Notes: generated by a model from the sequence alone, not told the origin. A DNA stretch of 64,000 bases from Heracleum sosnowskyi (GCA_030848705.1 CM061245.1:74201564-74265563), one strand, 5' to 3'. Shown: positions 53,167-64,000, counted from the stretch's first letter. Numbers and translations: made by a program.

Positions 53167-56100
53167 TTAAGAGTAGTTAAGCATACATAGCTCACTTACC
53201 AACATTGAGAATGTTGATTCATCAAGTGGCTTGGTAAAAATGTCTGCAATTTGTTGCTCACTTGGAACAAAATGAAGTTCCACAATACCATTCATCACAT
53301 TTTCCCTGATGAAGTGATACTTTATGTCAATGTGCTTGGTCCTTGAGTGTTGCACTGGATTCTCAGTTATGGCAATTGCACTAGTGTTGTCACAGAAGAT
53401 TGAAATCTTATTAACTGTTAGACCATAGTCTATTAGTTGATTTTTCATCCAAAGCATCTATGCACAACAACTTCCAGCTGCAATATATTATGCCTCAGCT
53501 GTAGAAGCAGAGACAGAATTTTACTTCTTACTGAACCATGAAACAAGCTTGTTTCCTAGAAATTGACAGGTGTCTGTTGTACTTTTTATGTCAATCTTGC
53601 AACCTGCATAGTCTGCATCTGAATAACCAATTAGATCAAAATCAGATTCTCTAGGGTACCAAATGCCAAGGTTTGGTGTTCCCCTGAGATATCTGAAAAT
53701 CCTCTTGATAGCAATTAAGTGAGACTCTCTAAGATCAGCCTGAAATCTAGCACATAGACATGTAGCAAACATAATATCAGGTCTACTAGCTGTTAAATAT
53801 AAAAGTGAGCCTACCATGCCTCTATAGCTTGAAATGTCCACAGATGTTTCCTTAGTATTCAATTTAAGCTTAGTGGTAGTTGGCATGGGTGTTTTAGCAG
53901 GAGAGCAATCCATTAGATCAAACTTCTTTAATAGATCAAAGATGTATTTAGTTTGACTAATGAAGATTCCTTCTTTCACTTGCTTAACTTGTAAGCCAAG
54001 GAAATAAGTAAGTTCACCCATCATGCTCATTTCATATTTACTTTGCAAAGCTTCTCATCTGTAGACCCAAAGATTATGTCATCTACATAAATTTGAACAA
54101 GTATACTAGAGCCATTAACATTTCTAAAGAAAAGATTTTTGTCAACAGTACCTCTAGTGAAGTGATTCTCTAAAAGAAACTATGACAGAGTGTCATACCA
54201 GGCTCTAGGTGCTTGCTTCAGTCCATAGAGTGCCTTGAGAAGGAAGTAGACAAATTCTGGATAATTTGGATCTTCAAAACCAGGAGGTTGACTAACATAC
54301 ACCTCATCTTCCAATTCCCCGTTTAATAAGGCACTCTTGACATCCATTTGATAGACCTTGAAATTGGCATGAGCTGCATAGGCTAGGAATATCCTTATTG
54401 CTTCCAATCTAGCAACAGGGGCAAATGTTTCATCATAATCTATTCCTTTTTCTTGAGAATAGCCATTAGCAACCAATCTTGCTTTGTTCCTTGTAACAAT
54501 GCCATTTTCATCCATCTTGTTTCTGAATACCCACTTTGTTCCTATAACACTTCTGTCTTTAGGTTTGGGTACTAGCTTTCACACTTTGTTTCTTTCAAAT
54601 TAGTTTAGCTCTTCCTACATAGCTAACACCCAATCTGGATCTAGAAGAGCATACTCAACTTTCTTTGGTTCATCTTGTGAAAGAAAGCTACTGTATAAAC
54701 ATTCATCTTGAGTAGCTCTTCTAGTTTGGACATTTGAGGATGCATCACCAATGATCAGTTCAAATGGGTGATCCCTTGTCCATTTTCTTCTTGTTGCAGG
54801 TGTAGGTCTTGAAGATGTAGCATCATTCTTATAAGCATGATCATGTGGAATTGAGGTTGATCCTTGACTTAGAGAAACTCCCCCTGAGTTGATTGGGGTG
54901 GTAACCCTGTGTTGTGATCCACCTACGGATGCTTCAAAATGACTACCTACGGATGCTCCATTTTGGCTTCCTACGAATGATCCATTTGTCCCTTCTATGG
55001 ATGGCTCATTTGAACTTGAGTTATCCATATTTGAAACAATCATTCTTGGAGGGACTGATTCATCCTCATATTCATCACCTTCATCATCATCATACAGACC
55101 TTCCACCTCATTCTCAAACTTGAGAGTTTCATGAAAACCCTCATCAGTGAGACCTTGAATTCTGGCATCATCAAAAAAAACATGTACAGATTCCATAACA
55201 ATGTTGATTCTGTGATTGAAAATCCTATAGGCTTTTCCAGCTGCATATCCCACAAAAGTGGCTTCATCTGCCTTTGACTCAAATTTTCCAAGATTTTCAC
55301 CTTAATTTCTCAATACAAAGCATTTGCATCCAAAGACATGTAGAAAATTCAAGGATGGTTTCCTTCCTTTGAGCAACTGATATGGAGTCATCCCTTTAGC
55401 TTGATTGATCAAAGAGATGTTTTGAGTGAAACATGCAGTGTTAACTCCTTCAGCCCAAAAATATGTAGGTAAATTTGATTCTCCTAGCATTGTTCTTGAA
55501 GCCTCAATTAGAGTTATGTTTTTTCTTTCCACCACTCTATTTTGCTGTGGTGTTCTTACTGCAGAAAACTCATGAATGATTCCATTCTCCTCACAAATCA
55601 GCCTCATTGTTGAATTCTTGAACTCAGTGCCATTGTCACTCCTGATTCTTCTGACTTTGAGATCAGGATCATTGTTACCAGCCTTGATGTGATTGATTAT
55701 GATTTCACTTGCCTCATCTTTGGAATGCATGAAGTATGTCCATGTAAATTTTGAAAAATCATCCACAATCACAAGGAAATATCTTTTATTTGAAATAGAC
55801 ATGACATTTACTGGTCCAAATATATCCATGTGTAGCAGCTGTAGAGGTTTCTCAATTGATGAGTTTAGCTTGCTTCTGAAAGAAATCTTCATTTGCTTCC
55901 CTTTCTGGCAAGCATCACAAAGTCCATCCTTGGAAAATTCCAACTGTGGAAGTCCTCTTACTAGGTCTCTTCTTACCAGATCATTCATTGACTTGAAGTT
56001 CAAATGTGACAGCCTTTTGTGCCATAGCCAACACTCATCTTTACTTGTTTTACTTAGAAGACAAGTGATAGAATCTGAACTTGTTGAGTTGAAGTCAGCT

Positions 56101-56537
56101 ATATACACATTACCTCTTCTATGGTCTGTCAACTCCACATTGTTGTTTTCTTTGTTTGAAACAACACGGGCTCCTTGATTGAATGATACTGAGAAACTTT
56201 TATCACATAGTTGGCTGATACTTAGCAAGTTATGCTTAATTCCATCAACTAGTGCTACTTCATCAATGATGACATTTTCCTTTGAAATCAAGCCATATCC
56301 CTTAGTGCAGCCTTTGTTGTCATCTCCAAAGGTAATACTAGGGCCAGCTTTCTCCACAAACTCTGTGAGCAGGGTAGAATCTCCAGTCATGTGCCTAGAA
56401 CAGTCACTGTCTAAGTACCATGGATTCTTTCTGTTTCCCTGCACACAACAAAACCAAATCAAGTTGATTTTGGTACCCCAAGTTTCCTTGGGTCCTTTCT
56501 TGTTAGCTTTAACTTTGCCTTTCTTGTCATTTTGCAC
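53167..56537 (-). pseudogene. pol: copia pol of element 2, multiply broken
   Basis: The protease block reads DSDCSRHMTG, with Asp where the family has Gly in DSG. Integrase shows the HHCC zinc region (HKRLSHLNFKS to CDACQKGK) and the SDNGTEFKNS and TPQQNRVVERK blocks. A stop at about 55302 cuts the frame after CFVLRN. RT pieces are 54515-54180 (ARLVANGYSQEKG to KQAPRAWYDTL) and 54048-53521, with YVDDIIFGS surviving in the gap near 54085. The last RNase H piece is 53457-53167. At least four stops or frame changes are visible. A motif array lies in the integrase-RT linker (54925-55002). The copy is dead. Confidence 0.9.
54925..55002. repeat. 24-bp phased ACGGAT array inside the pol linker of element 2
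   Basis: ACGGAT at 54925 and 54949, ACGAAT at 54973 and ATGGAT at 54997 lie exactly 24 bp apart. On the minus strand this encodes eight-residue units ending in SVG, SFVG or SIEG. The step equals that of the non-coding LTR array. Confidence 0.72.
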
Positions 56538-56554
56538 CTTAATCTCAGGTTGAG

Positions 56555-58731
56555 TTAAATCAACCTTGACCCTGGGTGTTGACCTCTAAGAGACGACATG
56601 TTGAGGATGTTCATATGCATACATGTTTGATGCAGACATTTGAGGATGTTATGCATAGCAGGCATAGGCATATTGGGTACATGCATTGGCATTTGTACAG
56701 ATGAAGTTTTAACAGTTTTGCAATTGGTAGATAAATGATTAACACTGCCACACTTTACACAAGTTTTCCTAGGAGCATACTTGTCAGGTGCATAGTTGCT
56801 ATGCTTGTTAATCCCTACCTTACCATTTCTGTTCTTTTTCTTTTTCACCTCAGCCTCGACCTCTATATTTTCTAACTTGCCCTTCAATTGCTTGTTGGAA
56901 AAGTGACCTATGTTGACATCCTTAGCTTTGGTTTTGCTACATTATCCCTGAAAAAAAATTGTTGGTTGGACCATACTTTTTGTTCAACTTCTCAAGTTTC
57001 TCTTGACTCACACTAGATGTGCACTTCTTTGGACAAGTCACATCCGTAGAGGTGTTACCCATCAACGGATGATCACTATCCGTAGATGTGTCATCTCCTA
57101 GATACTCAACATCTAATTTCTCATTTTCTTTTCCTACTGATTCCTTGTAGAATGTATCCACACCTTGTAGAATCAGTCCATCTAGCAATTGTTTCATGTT
57201 CTTTAGTTAGTTGTGCTTTGAGAATTTCTTCTTTTTTTAGCACAATCAGCAAATCATCCTTGGCAACTTGACACTCTAGTCTCATTTTCTCAAACTCAAT
57301 AAATTGAGTTTCTAGAACAACATTCCTATCACTCAAAAACTGATTAGCATTTTTAATCCCGGTGTTTTCATTTATAAGTGATTTAAGAGAAATACGCATA
57401 TGGTACAATTCAGTGGACATAACATTAATTGCACTATTGCATTCCTCAGTAGAAAGCTCAAAGATATTGGTGATAATTACCTGATTGGATGATGAACTGG
57501 CCTCCTGCTCACTTGAATCAACCATCAGTGCAAGGTTCACAAATTCAGTGTCCTCCTCAGAATCATTCCCATCTTCAGCCCAGTCATAGTCCTGAGTTAT
57601 GAATGCTCTTCCCTTTTGCTTGAGAAGATCAAAGTATTTCTTCTTGTAGTCAACAGGCTCAAATTTCCAGTCACTCTTCTCACCTTTTGGTTTTCTGCAT
57701 TCATTAGCAAAGTGACCTTCCATTCCACAATTGAAACATTTAAACTTGGACCTTTCAACATAGTTTTTGTTTGATTGAAAGTCCTTTATGAATGGTTTGG
57801 ACACCTCGGGGTTTCTCTTGAACTTGAGATTTGAGAATTTTCTTGACACAAAAGCTAAATGTTCATCTACCTCATCCATTTCATCTTGATTAGAAGGCTC
57901 ACTTTCTTCAATCATCTTGCCTTTTCACTTTCTTGATTCAGTCCTACCTTCACAAGCAGTTGAGCTTGGTGTAGTTTTAGCAGCTTCTTCTTTCATGTCC
58001 TCAGCCTTTTCAACACTTGCTACTAAGGCAACAGATCCAGTTTTCTTTTGGACCTTCTTAATTTCCTCATCCTGCTCCATATCCAGCTCATATGTTTTTA
58101 GGGTTCCATACAGCCTCTCAAGTGTAAAATCATTATACTCTTGAGTGTTTCTCAAGGAAACAGGCATATGCTTCCACTCCTTTGGCAAGGCTCTGAGAAA
58201 TTTAAGATTTGAATCTTTGATTTGATAAACCCTCCCATACAACTTCAATCCATTCAGCAATTTTTGAAATCTACTAAAAGTGTCATTCAAAGATTCTCCA
58301 CTCTTAAAGTGAAAGTGTTCATACTGTTGTATGAGAAGCTGCATCTTGTTTTCCCTTACTTGCTCAGTCCCTTCACAGATGGTTTGGACAGTCTCCCAAA
58401 TCTCCTTTGTTGTAGAACAGTTAATAACATTGTCAAACATGTCAGAATCAAGACCATTGAACAAAATATCCATGGCCTTCTTATCTTTATGAACTGCAAT
58501 GTTGTCTTCAGGAGTCCATTCCGAAGGTAACTTTGGAATGGTTCTTGGAGCTCCTGCAGGTGCTTGAGCTATTGAGGTGTTTCTCTTCATTGGTACATGA
58601 GGGCCATGATCTATGCACTCTACATATCCTTCATCCATAGACATTAGATGTAGACGCATTTTTACTTTCCAGTGAAAATAATTCTCTCTATCAAGAACTA
58701 GTATTTTAACTCCATAATCCTTCTGACCCAT
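56555..58731 (-). pseudogene. gag: gag of element 2, frameshifted
   Basis: Minus-strand pieces 58731-57925, 57915-57121, 57197-56937 and 56887-56555. The first has the copia gag core (LDRENYFHWKVKMRLHL at its start, a TLKTYELDMEQ block at its end). The second has the zinc knuckle CFNCGMEGHFANEC (about 57740), and the last a second knuckle CVKCGSVNHLSTNC (about 56765), the same two-knuckle plan as element 1. A stop near 57920 and frame changes near 57190 and 56900 disrupt it. Confidence 0.88.
57042..57083. repeat. ATCCGT/ACGGAT cluster in the gag linker of element 2
   Basis: ATCCGT at 57042, ACGGAT at 57065 and ATCCGT at 57078 lie between the two zinc knuckles, the same position as the GACAG cluster in gag of element 1. 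Confidence 0.65.
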
Positions 58732-58778
58732 GATTCTGATGTCTTTAGATCTTTAAACTTCTTGTGTGTTAGAAGCCT

Positions 58779-58790
58779 GCTCTGATACCA
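58779..58790 (-). other. Primer-binding site of element 2
   Basis: The minus-strand TGGTATCAGAGC lies two bases inside the 5' LTR; it is of the initiator tRNA-Met type. Confidence 0.95.
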
Positions 58791-58792
58791 AT

Positions 58793-59860
58793 TGTTATTC
58801 CCAGACAATGAATCAAGATTGTAGAAGGGGGGGGGGGGGTTGAATAATATCTTTAAAAATTCTTTAGTTCTTGACAGTAGAGATATGAAAGTAAATTCAA
58901 GAACAGAAAAATAAATAATATAAGATAACACAAGAATTAAAAATTCAGGTGGATTGATTTATCCACCTGAGAGATTTTTATTTGAAGAAATCTATGTGAT
59001 GTTTATGAATAAACACACAGTTGCATACACACTATTCTAGCTTCAGCAATTTACAAAGGATATTGTTTTGAGCTCTCTAAATTGCCTAACTGATTTCTCA
59101 AGTTCTAGAATAATGCTACACTTGGTTATATATCCCAAGTTTACAAGATATTTCGAACAGTCAATAATACAAAAAGTAAATATGTTCAAGATCCTTGTTT
59201 CTCCATTCTGAGTAATGGTCCATGTGTTGGTAGCTTTCCCTTCTTGGCTAATTGTCTTTTATAGAAATGCTACTTTTGACTAGACAAAACAGAATGCTTC
59301 TTCCTCTCGCGAGTTTACCAAAAATGCTGGTTTCCATGCTCTGTGTAGTCTGTCAACCCATGTGCACTGTCTGAACTATCCCTTTTACAAAGTACAGTGT
59401 GTATCCGTAGAAGCTATTTGAGTTGTATCCGTTGAGAGTATCTTGATCACATCCGTAGACAGCTAGTACTGCTATCCGTAGATAGTACATTGTTCACATC
59501 CGTAGAAGGCTAATGATGCTATCCGTAGACAGTCAATTGCACTTATTTAAAATTACAAGGCATAGACTATTTACAATTAGCCTCCCTATTTTACATATCC
59601 ATTAATAGTCAACATGACTTATTCAGCCTAAAAACTAATACTTCAACATCAGGATTACAAATCAGGAATACACATCAAGATTGCATCTCAGGATTGTACA
59701 TCAGGATTACACAAGCATGTTACATTGAGTTTTATCCGTAGATAAGCTACCCTTCTACGGATACTGCAAAAGCATGCTATCCGTTGAAGACTACATTTTA
59801 CTTATACAATTTTCACTAGGTTAATCTAGTTATCATCAAGAAACAACATAGTTCCTAACA
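58793..59860 (-). repeat. 5' LTR of element 2
   Basis: It matches 47403-48476 with about 35 differences by eye. It carries the phased ATCCGT array at 59403-59526 and a 13-nt G tract at 58827-58839 (C on the element strand). Confidence 0.95.
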
Positions 59861-60878
59861 ACATGTTTGCTCCCAATCACCGGTTTCTTGTTTTTACCAA
59901 ATCTAAACAGATAATAAACTAATTTACTAAATATATTACATCATCTATTAATCAATTTTATTATATAATAAAATTTAATTAAATATTTTTGAAATATCTG
60001 ATTTTTATTGTTTAAGGTATAGATACTCGAGAAAATAAATGAAAAGAAGATAAGAATTCTAGATTTTATTTTATTTTATTTTATAGAAACTTGCATTTTT
60101 TTTTTAAGTATTATCTTCTACATAAATTAGAAGGTAAAACATGAAAAAAGGAATTTTAATATATATATTTAACATATTAATGAATTAAACGTGGATTTTT
60201 TTACAAATAAACATTATGAGAATATAATTTTTAATAGTTTTTTTTTGTAAAATATTAAGATGATAATCTAATTTCAAGAAAAATTTTAGAATTTCAAGAA
60301 AAAATATATGAGAATATTAAGATGGTAACTTTGAGTTTAGGAGAGTTTAAGAGAATATCAACATGGTAATTTGACTTGAAGATAAATTTTAGGAGAATAT
60401 TAAGATAGTAATTTGACTCTAAGAAGAAAATTTAGGAGAATTAATGATTCAAAAACGTGAGAAAATTAGAAAAATAGATCGAGACGATTTGAGATCTTCA
60501 CCTCAGCGCCCAAGTCTTCTCCATTATATTTTTTAATATTTTAAGCTTTGACTTAAATTTGAAAATTTAAGAGAATTAAGATAATATATTTAATTTTCTA
60601 TGTTAGTAAGTATAGAATTAAGATAATATATTTAGTTTCATATGTTAGTATGTATATTCATAAATAAAAAATTTAGAATAATATTAAAATTGTGTATTTA
60701 GTTTCATCCATTAATAAAGATTCTAAAGGCAAGAATATTAAAATTGCATATTTAGTTTCCTCCATTAGTAAAAAATTAAAAGACAAATGTGATATTTTCT
60801 AATAAAAAAATTTAGGTGAATATTAAAATCGTATATTTAGTTTACTCGATTAGCAAAGATCTTGAACACAAGAATATT
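59861..60878. other. Continuation of the split Helitron, AT-rich
   Basis: No gene. Near 60487-60525 a sequence resembling the Helitron 5' tip region (GATTTGAGATCTTCACC..., CAAGTCTTCTCC) suggests an extra internal end. TTTAGTTTC-CCATTA repeats begin near 60640. Confidence 0.45.
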
Positions 60879-61070
60879 GGGCTTTTTTCAAAAGTACCCA
60901 AGTTGCAGAAATTATTTACAAAAATACGCTCTTTTGCAACCCTTGCAACCTCGTTTGCAACTGTTGCAACCAGGTTTGCAACCCCATTTGCAACAATTTC
61001 AACCTCACTTGCAAATAGAGCGTATTTTTGTAAATAATTTCAAAAAGTTAGGTATTTTTGTAGATTTTCC
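60879..61070. mobile_element. 192-bp MITE with TTGCAACC core repeats, nested in a Helitron
   Basis: Inverted ends about 55 bp long include a perfect 22-bp pair (60911-60932 and 61017-61038, with ACAAAAATACGCTC). The ends begin GG(G/A), flanked by AATATT on both sides (60873-60878 and 61071-61076). The core has repeated TTGCAACC(T/C) units. Superfamily uncertain, possibly Mutator-like. Confidence 0.65.
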
Positions 61071-62513
61071 AATATTAAAATTGTATATTTAGTTTCCTCC
61101 ATTAGTAAATATTTTAAATGCAAGTGAGATGTTTTCGAATTTTTAATATTAATAATTCAAAATTTTGAGAAAATTAAAAAAATAGATCGAAGCGATTTGA
61201 GAGGCGGCACCTCACCGTCCTCGTCTTCTCTTTTATATAAGTATACTAGTTTACTAAATCGCGCTTCGCAACGACTTTGTAATAAGTTTTCTAAAAATTA
61301 TTTTACAAAATATGTTTTTAGATAAAATAATATTTGTAACATTAAATTAAGATTTCCGTTGAATTCTCCATTTCATCTTGATCAATTACCGAAATTTTGA
61401 ATAAATAAAGAAAAGGTAATTGTTTAATATTTTTCATTATTTTAATATTATATCAAAATTTAATATATTTATCGCCATGTTTTTTTATCAAAATTCACAT
61501 CCCAACTTTTATTTTAAAATACATAATATAACATCAATATTAAATTCAAACATATATATGCTCCTCCTAATGAATTGCTCTCGTTAAACATGTTTCCTTC
61601 CGGTAACCCACTTTCTCGTTGTTACCAAATCTAAACAGATAATAAACTCATTTGCTAAATAAATTACATCATCTTTTAATCAATTTTATTATATCATAAA
61701 ATTCAATTTAAATATATTTAAAAATTCTAACTTTTATTTTTTAAAATATAGGTATTCGAGAAAATGAATGAATTACTTCTATATTTGATTTTATTTTATT
61801 AAAAATTGTATTTTTTGTAAGTATTATCTTCTCTACAAATTAGAAGGTAAAATTAAAAAAATAATTTTTATTATATATGTAAAATATATAGATAAATAAA
61901 ACGTGGGATATTTTACAAAATAATTATGAGAACATAATTTCTAATAGTTTTTTTATGAGATCAACAATAAGATGATAATCTGATTTCAAGATAATTTTAG
62001 AGTTTCTAGAAAAAAATATATGAGAATATTAATATGGTAACTTTGAGTTCTAAAGAAAGTTTAAGAGAATATTAACATAGTAATTTGACTTGAAGATAAA
62101 TTTTAGAGAAATATTAAGATATTAATTTGACTTAAGAAGAAAGTTGAGGTGAATATAAGGTAAGTAAGATTTCAATTTTTAAATATTTATAGGCAATTTA
62201 TATAATTTCTAATAAAAAAATTAGGAGAATATTAAAATTGTATATTTAGTTTATTCCATTATTAAACATTTTAAAGGCAAGTTAAAGGTAGAATATTAAA
62301 ATTATATATATATAGTTTCCTCCATTAGTAAACATTTTGAAAGCAATAATTTTAAAATTATGTATTTAGTTTCCTCCATTATTAAAGATTTTGAAGTCAA
62401 TTGAGATATTTTTGAATTTTTAATATTAATAATTCAGAAAAAATCTAATTTATATTGTTTAAAATATAGGTTCTCGAGAAAATAAATGAAAAAAATAAGA
62501 ATTTTATATTTAT

Positions 62514-63521
62514 TGTTAGGAATTATGTTGATTCTTGATGATAACCAAATTAACTTAGTAAAATTTATATAAGTGAAAATGTAACTTTCAGCGGATAGAA
62601 TGTTGTTACAGTATCCGTTGAAAGGTAGTTTATCTCTTGATAAGTCTAAATGTAACATACTCTTTCTGGTTCAAGTACTAGCAGTTGAAGTGTAATAGTG
62701 TAGGCTGAACAAGTCATGTTGACTTTAAATAGATATGTAGAATAGGGAGGCTAATTGTAAATACTACGTGCCTTGTAATTTTACATAACTGAAATTGTAT
62801 TTCGACGGATAGTCATTCAGCTTTCAACGTATGTACCTTGGAGAGTTTCAACGGATGCAATCACAACACTTTCAACGAATGTCATATCATTAACCTCAAC
62901 CGATATCAGTTCAATAATTAACAGTTGACATTGTGAAAAGGACAGTCCTGACAAGTCACATGAGTTGATGGAACAGAAAGAGCATGGAAACCAGCATTTT
63001 GGGAAACCCTGAAGAATAGGAAGCATTCTATTTCCATATGGTCACAATAGATGATTTTACAAGGACAATTAGCTAAAAGGCAAATCATTGCAAGGACCAT
63101 TGGACTTGAAGTAAAAAAGCAAGCTTTTGGACTCTACCTACTGTACAATACTATGTAATTCAATTTTTCTTGTAAACTATGAGTATATAACCAAGTGTAG
63201 CAATGTTTTTTATGTTAAGAAATCTGACTTTGTTTTCTAGAGCTAAAGCAATATTCTGTTGTAAATTGCTGAAGCAAAAACATTATAACTGCAGCTGTGA
63301 GTTTGTTCAAAAACTACACAGAGATTTCTTCAAACAAAATCTCTCAGGTGGAACAATCAATCCACCTTAATTTTTAATTCTTGTGTAATTTATTTTCTAC
63401 AATTTTATATTTTTGTTCTAAGTTAAACTTTGTCTGCAAAAGAATTAGAAATTTAAAGGATTGTATTCAAACACCCCCCCCCCCCCCTACAATCATGTGA
63501 TTTCATTGTTAGGGAATAACA
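62514..63521 (+). repeat. Solo LTR of a Sirevirus related to element 2
   Basis: The 1,008-bp LTR starts TGTTAGGAATTATGTTG and ends GGGAATAACA, like the element 2 LTR, and has a perfect TTTAT duplication (62509-62513 and 63522-63526). No internal region remains, so the element was removed by LTR-LTR recombination. A 14-nt C tract lies at 63474-63487. Confidence 0.93.
62805..62904. promoter_or_regulatory. 24-bp phased CAACGGAT-type array in the solo LTR
   Basis: ACGGAT at 62805, ACGTAT at 62827, ACGGAT at 62851, ACGAAT at 62875 and ACCGAT at 62899 step by 22, 24, 24 and 24 bp. A further pair lies at 62591 (GCGGAT) and 62613 (ATCCGT). The preferred extension here is TCAACGGAT, not TCTACGGAT as in most element 2 sites. 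Confidence 0.68.
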
Positions 63522-64000
63522 TTTATTTACAAAAACTTGCATTTTCTAGTATTATCTTCTATAGAAATTATAAGGTAAAACTTAAAAAAATTGATTTTTA
63601 AGATAATATCAACATGGTAATTTGACTTGAAGATAAATTTTAGTAGAATATTAAGATAGTAATTTGACTTAATAAGAAAGTTTAGGAAAATATAAGGTAA
63701 TTAAGATTTTCATTACTAAAGATTTAAAAGAAATATGAGATATTTTATAATAAAAAATTTAGGAGAATACTAAAATTGTATACTTAGTTTCCTCCTTTAG
63801 TAAAGATTTTAAAGATAAGTTAAATATAAGAATATTAAAATTATATATATAGTTTCCTCCATTAGTAAACATTTTAAAGACAAGAATATTAAAATTGTTT
63901 ATTTAGTTTGCTTGAGTTAGGAAGAAAGTTTAGGAAAATATAAGGTAATTAAGATTTTCATTACTAAAGATTTAAAAGAAATGTGAGATATTTTCTAATC

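Larger units (their letters stand above)
47403..59860 (-). mobile_element. Sirevirus-like copia retrotransposon (element 2), complete but decayed
   Basis: The 12,458-bp element has LTRs of 1,074 and 1,068 bp and a perfect 5-bp target duplication ACATG (47398-47402 and 59861-59865). The primer site and polypurine tract match those of element 1. Order on the minus strand is gag, pol, envelope-like region. Many stops and frameshifts interrupt all three. The LTRs differ at roughly 3% of positions by eye, so it is older than element 1 and much older than the gypsy element. Confidence 0.96.
47044..61245 (-). mobile_element. Minus-strand Helitron relative, split by element 2
   Basis: Its 3' end on the minus strand (about 47044-47080) has the family hairpin (CCGCTGCGAAGCGCG) with a decayed terminus (GTAA for CTAG). 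The sequence is interrupted at 47403 by element 2 and resumes at 59861, shown by the ACATG duplication and by the uninterrupted relative at 61246 onwards, which reads through the same point near 61590. Its 5' tip (TATACTTATATAAAAGAGAAG on the minus strand) abuts 61245. The interior has repeats of TTTAGTTTCCTCCATTAG type and no gene. Confidence 0.65.
61246..64000 (-). mobile_element. Second minus-strand Helitron relative, runs off the window
   Basis: The minus-strand 3' end reads GCGAAGCGCGATTTAGTAAACTAG-like (split here as GCGAAGCGCG then TTTAGTAAACTAG) and terminates at 61246. It shares long stretches with the copy at 47044-47402 and 59861 onward. It is interrupted by a solo LTR at 62514-63521. 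It holds repeats of TTTAGTTTCCTCCATTAGTAAA and no gene. Confidence 0.62.

Overview
This is nuclear DNA from a flowering plant, probably a eudicot. The evidence is spliced plant genes with consensus GT-AG introns, a plant CYP88-family P450, a plant mitochondrial glycine-cleavage H-protein gene, plant-type mariner, MULE, Harbinger and hAT elements and Helitrons, and LTR retrotransposons of the Sirevirus (Ty1/copia) and Tat (Ty3/gypsy) lineages. The species cannot be named from the window. Only about 5 kb (28.1-32.5 kb) is ordinary host gene space; nearly everything else is transposable elements, often nested.

Layout. 1-14374: a Sirevirus-like copia element on the + strand (element 1), cut at its 5' LTR by the window edge, with gag, a damaged pol, a small acidic ORF and a 5-kb envelope-like region. 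14375-18377: AT-rich degenerate repeats and a SINE-like remnant. 18378-27542: a complete, very young Tat-type gypsy element (identical LTRs, ATTGT target duplication, intact gag-pol) that carries a four-exon gene on its antisense strand. 28157-31223: an eight-exon CYP88 (ent-kaurenoic acid oxidase-like) gene. 31704-32512 (minus): a four-exon glycine decarboxylase H-protein gene, convergent with the P450. 33551-42073: non-autonomous MULE, Harbinger and hAT elements and a dead mariner. 43604-46561: a Helitron with a 137-bp tandem array and a broken RPA70-like gene. 47044-64000: two minus-strand Helitron relatives, one split by a 12.5-kb decayed Sirevirus (element 2, 47403-59860, ACATG duplication), the other by a solo LTR of a related family (62514-63521, TTTAT duplication).

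The most striking feature is shared by the two Sireviruses. Each is peppered with its own short DNA motif: a GACAG/CTGTC core in element 1 and an ATCCGT/ACGGAT core in element 2 and the solo LTR. The motifs lie in phased arrays of roughly 15-25 bp spacing. In both elements the arrays sit in the same places: the U3 part of the LTR, the gag linker between two zinc knuckles, the integrase-RT linker of pol, the gap between pol and the envelope-like region, and low-complexity parts of the envelope-like region. The motif occurs on both strands and in non-coding as well as coding DNA, so it looks like DNA-level sites, perhaps for an element-encoded or host DNA-binding protein, rather than a peptide repeat.

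The gene structures come from reading splice sites and frames by eye. Family names are recognition of motifs, not database searches.
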